DNA of 43,175 bases from DASUXA01 sp036378155. Lineage in GTDB: Bacteria; Actinomycetota; Actinomycetes; Mycobacteriales; Micromonosporaceae. Location of the stretch: NCBI GenBank assembly GCA_036378155.1, contig DASUXA010000100.1, positions 1 through 43,175 of the forward strand, in the 5' to 3' direction. The translations under genes were made by a program, and so were the position numbers. Each line of letters opens with the position of its first letter. Positions within the stretch are counted from its first letter, which is position 1. Shown in pieces: positions 39,039-43,175 of the stretch. A model generated the notes under the pieces. The model was not told where the DNA came from. It did no database searches and saw nothing but the letters and a program-made list of their open reading frames with translations.

Positions 39039-40665
39039 TCAGGTCCGCTCCGGTACCAGTTCGATCGCGCCGCAGGGGCATTCGGTGACGCAGATGCCGC
39101 AGCCCTTGCAGTAGTCGTAGTCGATGGCAAAGCCCTGGCCGGGGCCGAGCTTGACGATCGCGTTGTCCGGGCACATGCCGTAGCAGTTGTCGCACTCGAA
39201 GCAGTTGCCGCAGGACAGGCACCGGCGCGCCTCGAACAGCGCGGTCTGCTCGTCCAGCGTCCCGACCACCTCGTCGAAGGTCGAGGTGCGCCGGGCCAGG
39301 TCCAGCTTCGGTCGTACGGTGGCCGGCGCGTCGGAGTAGTACCAGGTGTTCAGCCGGTCGAAGCCGGCCAGGGCGGGACGCGGCGGGCGGGTGTACGTCG
39401 TGCCGCCCAGCCAGGCGTCGATGTGCCGGGCGGCCCGCTTGCCGTGCCCGATCGAGGCGGTCACCGTGCGCTGCGAGGGCACGGCGTCGCCACCAGCGAA
39501 GACGCCCGCGTGCCCGGTCATCATGTCCGGCCCGACCGCCACGCCGTCGTCGACCATGTCGACGCCCGGTACCCCGTCCAGCAGCGATTCGTCGACCCGC
39601 TGCCCGATCGCGAGGACCACGCTGTCCGCCGGCAGGTCCTCGAACTCGCCGGTCGGCTGCGGGAACCCGGTGTCGTCCAGCCGCATCCTCTCCACCGTCA
39701 CGCTGCCGCCGTCGGCGTACGCGATGGTCGACAGCCAGCGCATCCGGACACCCTCCTCGATCGCCTCGTCGACCTCGAAGGACTGGGCCGGCATCCGGTC
39801 ACGGGTACGCCGGTACACCACGACCGCCTCGCTCGCGCCGAGCCGCCGCGCGCTGCGGGCCACGTCCATCGCGGTGTTGCCGCCGCCGTACACCACGACC
39901 CGCCGGCCCAGCAGCGGCGGCTCGCCGTCGGCCACGGCGCGCAGCACGGACAGCGCGTCGAGCATCCGAGCCGAGTCACCGGCCGGCAGGTACGCCCGCT
40001 TCGCCAGTCGCGCCCCGACCGCCACGAAGACGGCGTCGAAGCGCTCCGCGCGCATGGTGGCGACCAGGTCGGTCACCTCGACACCCAACTCCAGGGTCAC
40101 GCCCATGTCGACGATCCCGGGCCACCTCGGCGTCCAGCACGTCGCGGGGCAGCCGGTACGCCGGAATGCCGTACCGCATCATGCCGCCGGCCTGCTCGCC
40201 GGCGTCGCGCACGGTCACGTCGTGGCCGAGCAGGCGCAGGTGGTACGCCGCCGACAGGCCGGCCGGTCCGGCGCCGACCACGAGCACCCGCTTGCCCGAC
40301 GGGGCGGCGGTCACCGGTACCGTCCAGCCGCGCCTGATCGCCTCGTCGCCGACGAATCCCTCCACCGCGTTGATCCCGACCGCCTCGTCGAGCTGGCCGC
40401 GGTTGCATGCGGTCTGGCACGGGTGGTAGCAGACCCGGCCGATCACCGCCGGGAACGGGTTGTCCACCATGATCTGCCGCCAGGCGGCCTCGTAGTCGCC
40501 CTCCTCCGCGTGGTACAGCCAGCGCTGCACGTTCTCGCCGGCCGGGCAGGCGTCGTTGCAGGGCGGCATCCGGTCGACGTACACCGGGCGTTCGGTGCGC
40601 CACGCCCCGGTCCGGTTGGCCAGGCTCGACCCGACGTCGAGAGTGATCGCGAACGGCTTGTCCAT
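39039..40665 (-). pseudogene. GltD-like FAD/NAD(P)H oxidoreductase fused to 2[4Fe-4S] ferredoxin domain, frameshifted
   Basis: Two frames together encode one protein of about 541 residues. The first (from ATG 40665) carries an N-terminal Fe-S domain (CNDACPAGENVQRWL, CYHPCQTACNRG) and the FAD motif VLVVGAGPAGLSAAYHLRLLG. It should continue DAEVARIVDMGVTLELG, but one extra base in CCCGGG (40116-40121) shifts the frame. The second frame carries the NAD(P)H motif VVVYGGGNTAMDVARSARRLG and a C-terminal PorD-like pair (CLSCGNCFECDNCYGMCPDNA, CKGCGICVTECPCGA). Total length 1627 nt is 3n+1. It would link NAD(P)H to ferredoxin for the adjacent PFOR. It is either a recent pseudogene or a sequencing error. 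Confidence 0.85.
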
Positions 40666-41669
40666 CACAGTGCCGCCTCCTCGCGAATCAGTCCGAAACG
40701 GCGGATGTTGCGGTCGGCCATCGCCTGGATGCGGGCGACGGCCTCCGTTCGCGGCTCGGGTGCGAACAGGTGCGCGAACCGTTTCTGCGCGCGCAGGTAC
40801 TCCTCGACCGGCACCGGGCGCCGGATCGGCGAGACGGACACCACCTCGCCGCGTTCGGCTTCGAAGACCGGGAACAGCCCGGTCTGTACCGCGAGCCGGG
40901 CGATCGCGATCGTGTCGCCGCAGCGGCTGCCCCAACCCAGCGGGCAGGGCACCAGGACGTGCAGGTACCGCGCGCCGTGGAACTCCATCGCCCGGCGCAC
41001 CTTGTGCTCCAGGTCGCGCAGGTCGGCGACGGTCGCGGTGGCCACGTACGGGATCTCGTGCGCCATCGCGATCAGCGGCACGTTCTTGCCCTGCCCGAAC
41101 ACGTTGCCCGGCTGGTCGCCGACCGTCTGGGTGGTCATCGTCCGGGCCGCCGGGGGAGTGGCGCCGGAGCGCTGCACCCCGGTGTTCATGTACGCCTCGT
41201 TGTCGTAGCAGATGTACAGCACGTCGTCGTCGCGCTCGAACATGCCGGACAGACAGGCGAACCCGATGTCCACGGTGCCGCCGTCGCCACCCTGGCCGAC
41301 CACGCGGACGTCGGTGCGGCCCTTCGCCCGCAGCGCGGCGGCCACCCCGGTGGCCACCGCCGGGGCGTTGCCGAACAGGGAGTGCAGCCAGGGCACCCGC
41401 CACGAGGTCTCCGGGTACGGCGTGGAGAACACCTCCAGGCAGCCGGTCGCGTTGACCGCCACCATCCGGCCGTGGGCGGACCGAACGGCGGCATCCAGGG
41501 CGTACCGCGCGCCGAGCGCCTCACCGCAGCCCTGGCAGGCGCGGTGCCCGCAGGTCAGCGCGTTGGTCCGCGCCGGGTCCGCCTGTACCGCCCGGTGCTC
41601 CGCGTCGAGCAGGCGGTTGCCGACGGCGAAACTGCCGGTCTGGTAGAACTTGATCTGCTGGACGGGCAT
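40665..41669 (-). CDS. porB: pyruvate/2-oxoacid:ferredoxin oxidoreductase beta subunit
   Basis: This 334-residue thiamine-pyrophosphate subunit has cluster cysteines in CGHRACQGCGEALG, VVNATGC-like VAVNATGCLEVFSTPYPETSWRVPWLHSLFGNAPAVATG, and the TPP/Mg2+ motif GDGGTVDIGFACLSGMFERDDDVLYICYDNEAYMNTG. The last segment is the exact PorB form. It decarboxylates pyruvate (or a related 2-oxoacid) and passes electrons through Fe-S clusters to ferredoxin. GAGGAGACC lies before ATG 41669. The stop overlaps the next gene by 1 nt (TGATG), and 10 nt separate it from the alpha subunit. Confidence 0.95.
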   Translation of the reverse strand: MPVQQIKFYQTGSFAVGNRLLDAEHRAVQADPARTNALTCGHRACQGCGEALGARYALDAAVRSAHGRMVAVNATGCLEVFSTPYPETSWRVPWLHSLFGNAPAVATGVAAALRAKGRTDVRVVGQGGDGGTVDIGFACLSGMFERDDDVLYICYDNEAYMNTGVQRSGATPPAARTMTTQTVGDQPGNVFGQGKNVPLIAMAHEIPYVATATVADLRDLEHKVRRAMEFHGARYLHVLVPCPLGWGSRCGDTIAIARLAVQTGLFPVFEAERGEVVSVSPIRRPVPVEEYLRAQKRFAHLFAPEPRTEAVARIQAMADRNIRRFGLIREEAAL

Positions 41670-41679
41670 CGCGGTCTCC

Positions 41680-43175
41680 TCACCGGGCCGCCGGCGCGAC
41701 AGCCTCGCCGCGTCGCAGGTCGGCCAGCATGTTCTCGGCGCTAGGCCCGGACCGTCGGCTCTGTCGGGACCGGGCCAGTTCCCGGTCCACCAGGTCGTGG
41801 TCCAGGTCGAGGAAGGTGAGCGGACCCAGCGCGTCGGTGAACAGCCGGGCCAGCGCGGCACGGGTGACCGGGCGGCCACCCAGCCCGGCGATCACGGTGT
41901 GGACCGGTACCGGCAGCCCGTTGATCGCGCTGCGCACATCCATCGACACGATCCCGCCGACCCCGACCGCCAGCGCCTTTTCCAGCACTACCACGCGCGC
42001 GGCGGACCCCAGCGCGGCCCGTACCGCCTGGGCCGGGAACGGCCGGAACGCGGTGATGCCCAGCGCGCCGATGCGCTGCCCGGCGGCGCGCAGGTCGTCG
42101 ACGGTGTCCTTGACGGTACCGAGCACCGACCCGAGCGCCACCACGACCGTCTCGGCGTCCTCGGTGCGGTACGAGCTGATCAGCCCGCCGCTGCGCCGCC
42201 CGAAGCGCGCCGCGAACTCGTCGGCCAGCACCGGGAGGCGCTCCAGCGCCTCCAGCTGCCGGCAGTGCGCCAGGTACCGCACCTCCATGAACGCCTCCGG
42301 CCCGACCATCGCGCCGATCGACACCGGCTCGTCCGGGTCGAGCACCTGACGCGGCTCGTACCGGGGCAGCCACGCGTCCACCTGGTCCTGCTCGGGCACG
42401 TCGACCTGCTCGTACGCGTGGGTCAGGATGAACCCGTCCATGCACACCATCACCGGCAGCGACAGCTCCTCGGCCAGCCGGTACGCCTGGATGTGCAGGT
42501 CAGCGGCCTCCTGATTGGTCTCGGCGTACAACTGGACCCAGCCGCTGTCGCGCTGCGACATCGCGTCGCTGTGGTCGTTCCAGATGTTGATCGGCGCGCC
42601 GATAGCGCGGTTCGCGACCGTCATCACGATCGGCAGGCCCAGCCCCGCCGCGTTGTACAGCGCCTCCACCATGTACAGCAGCCCCTGGCTGGCCGTCGCG
42701 GTGTAGGCGCGCGCGCCTGCCGCCGACGCCCCGATCGCGACCGACATCGCCGCGAACTCGGATTCGACGTTGACGAACTCGCAGGGCCGCAGCCGGCCCG
42801 ACTTCACCAGCGCGGACAGCGCCTCCACGATGTGGGTCTGCGGCGAGATGGGGTACGCGCAGATGACCTCGGGCCGACACCGCGCGACGGTCTCCGCGAC
42901 CGCCTGCGAACCTTCGATCTGCCAAGCACCGGTCAGCTCCTCGACTTCGGCGCGGACGTACTCGTAGGCGGCGTCCGCGGCGGCGATGTTGGCGGTCGCC
43001 ACCGCGTCGGCGAACTTGTCCCGGATCGCCTGGTGCACCGAGGCCAGCCGGATCAGCCCGGTCAGCGCGGCGAAGCCGCCCAGCAGGGCGGCGTTGGGAA
43101 CCGGGCGGCCCACGTGCCGCAGCGCGAGTTGGCTCGCCGGTACGATCAGCGCCCGCCGGCCGAACCGGGCGGCAA
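41680..43175 (-). CDS. porA: 2-oxoacid:ferredoxin oxidoreductase gamma-alpha fusion subunit (5' end outside window)
   Basis: The open frame runs to the window edge, so the N-terminus is missing. The visible part begins with the C-terminal end of a gamma (PorG) domain: RRALIVPASQLALRHVGRPVPNAALLGGFAALTGLI. The alpha domain (ITGAWQIEG-like start; VICAYPISPQTHIVEALSALV, ESEFAAMSVAIGASAAGARAYTATASQGLLYMVEALYNAAGLGLPIVMT) and its C-terminal domain (ETVVVALGSVLGTVKDTVDDLR) follow. The fusion order is gamma-alpha; no delta ferredoxin is inside it, since that module is fused to the next-but-one gene. Oxygen-labile enzymes of this class are uncommon in aerobic actinomycetes. Confidence 0.92.
   Translation of the reverse strand, partial: AARFGRRALIVPASQLALRHVGRPVPNAALLGGFAALTGLIRLASVHQAIRDKFADAVATANIAAADAAYEYVRAEVEELTGAWQIEGSQAVAETVARCRPEVICAYPISPQTHIVEALSALVKSGRLRPCEFVNVESEFAAMSVAIGASAAGARAYTATASQGLLYMVEALYNAAGLGLPIVMTVANRAIGAPINIWNDHSDAMSQRDSGWVQLYAETNQEAADLHIQAYRLAEELSLPVMVCMDGFILTHAYEQVDVPEQDQVDAWLPRYEPRQVLDPDEPVSIGAMVGPEAFMEVRYLAHCRQLEALERLPVLADEFAARFGRRSGGLISSYRTEDAETVVVALGSVLGTVKDTVDDLRAAGQRIGALGITAFRPFPAQAVRAALGSAARVVVLEKALAVGVGGIVSMDVRSAINGLPVPVHTVIAGLGGRPVTRAALARLFTDALGPLTFLDLDHDLVDRELARSRQSRRSGPSAENMLADLRRGEAVAPAAR

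Noticed and set aside
40110..40125. Programmed ribosomal frameshift in the PFOR-linked oxidoreductase
   Set aside because: CCCGGG is not a usual slippery heptamer, no downstream stimulator was evident, and homologues are single-frame; error or mutation is more likely.

Overview
The window is a high-GC (roughly three quarters G+C by eye) actinomycete chromosome segment. It begins inside the 3' end of a 5S rRNA gene, whose strong terminator is followed by a gene run that is syntenic with the Mycobacterium tuberculosis Rv1691-Rv1700 neighbourhood: TPR protein, HAD phosphatase, SCP2-like protein, small conserved protein, tlyA, nadK, recN, steA, steB/mctB, pyrG and a Nudix hydrolase. Overlapping GTG/ATG starts, leaderless-looking promoters and a gene-start-embedded GC-rich repeat suggest the Micromonosporaceae or a near relative. 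The family is an inference; the class is secure.

Layout. (1) 1-76: 5S rRNA 3' end, then a 16-bp-stem terminator. (2) 181-18756, plus strand: housekeeping and envelope genes. Between steB and pyrG lies an envelope block: a MraY/WecA-like phosphoglycosyltransferase, a MurJ-like flippase, a GT4 glycosyltransferase and a large membrane protein with an alkaline-phosphatase-like ectodomain. (3) 18894-23787, plus strand: VKOR-like protein, histidine phosphatase, an array of eight 16-bp tandem repeats, an MFS transporter, an iron-containing redox enzyme (haem-oxygenase-like fold) and a GT2 glycosyltransferase. (4) 23803-24837, minus strand: a CDGSH Fe-S protein, and a resuscitation-promoting-factor/LysM protein. 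The latter has a visible CRP-like operator, a -35/-10 promoter and a ydaO-type (c-di-AMP) riboswitch. (5) 25325-33141, plus strand: a complete nine-gene V/A-type ATPase operon, ending in a truncated universal stress protein gene. (6) 33598-43175, minus strand: a small protein, two TrkA-type K+ uptake regulators, a P2-type cation ATPase, a DhnA-type class I aldolase, a frameshifted NAD(P)H-dependent oxidoreductase fused to a 2[4Fe-4S] ferredoxin domain, PorB, and a gamma-alpha fused 2-oxoacid:ferredoxin oxidoreductase subunit that runs off the window edge.

How it fits together. Regions 5 and 6 meet tail to tail at the broken stress-protein gene and look like one accessory energy island: rotary ion pump, K+ and cation homeostasis, glycolytic aldolase and low-potential pyruvate oxidation. 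This resembles the content of actinobacterial hypoxia/dormancy (DosR-type) regulons. Two GGGxC...GxCC-type palindromes sit upstream of the ATPase operon and of the 58-residue protein gene. Next to the island is the Rpf gene, a dormancy-exit factor, with cAMP- and c-di-AMP-type control signals. The island as a regulon is my inference; the gene content is read directly.

The window also has a marked excess of the palindrome GGTACC (and GTAC), which appears to govern use of otherwise rare codons. I saw no tRNA, CRISPR array, transposase or phage gene.
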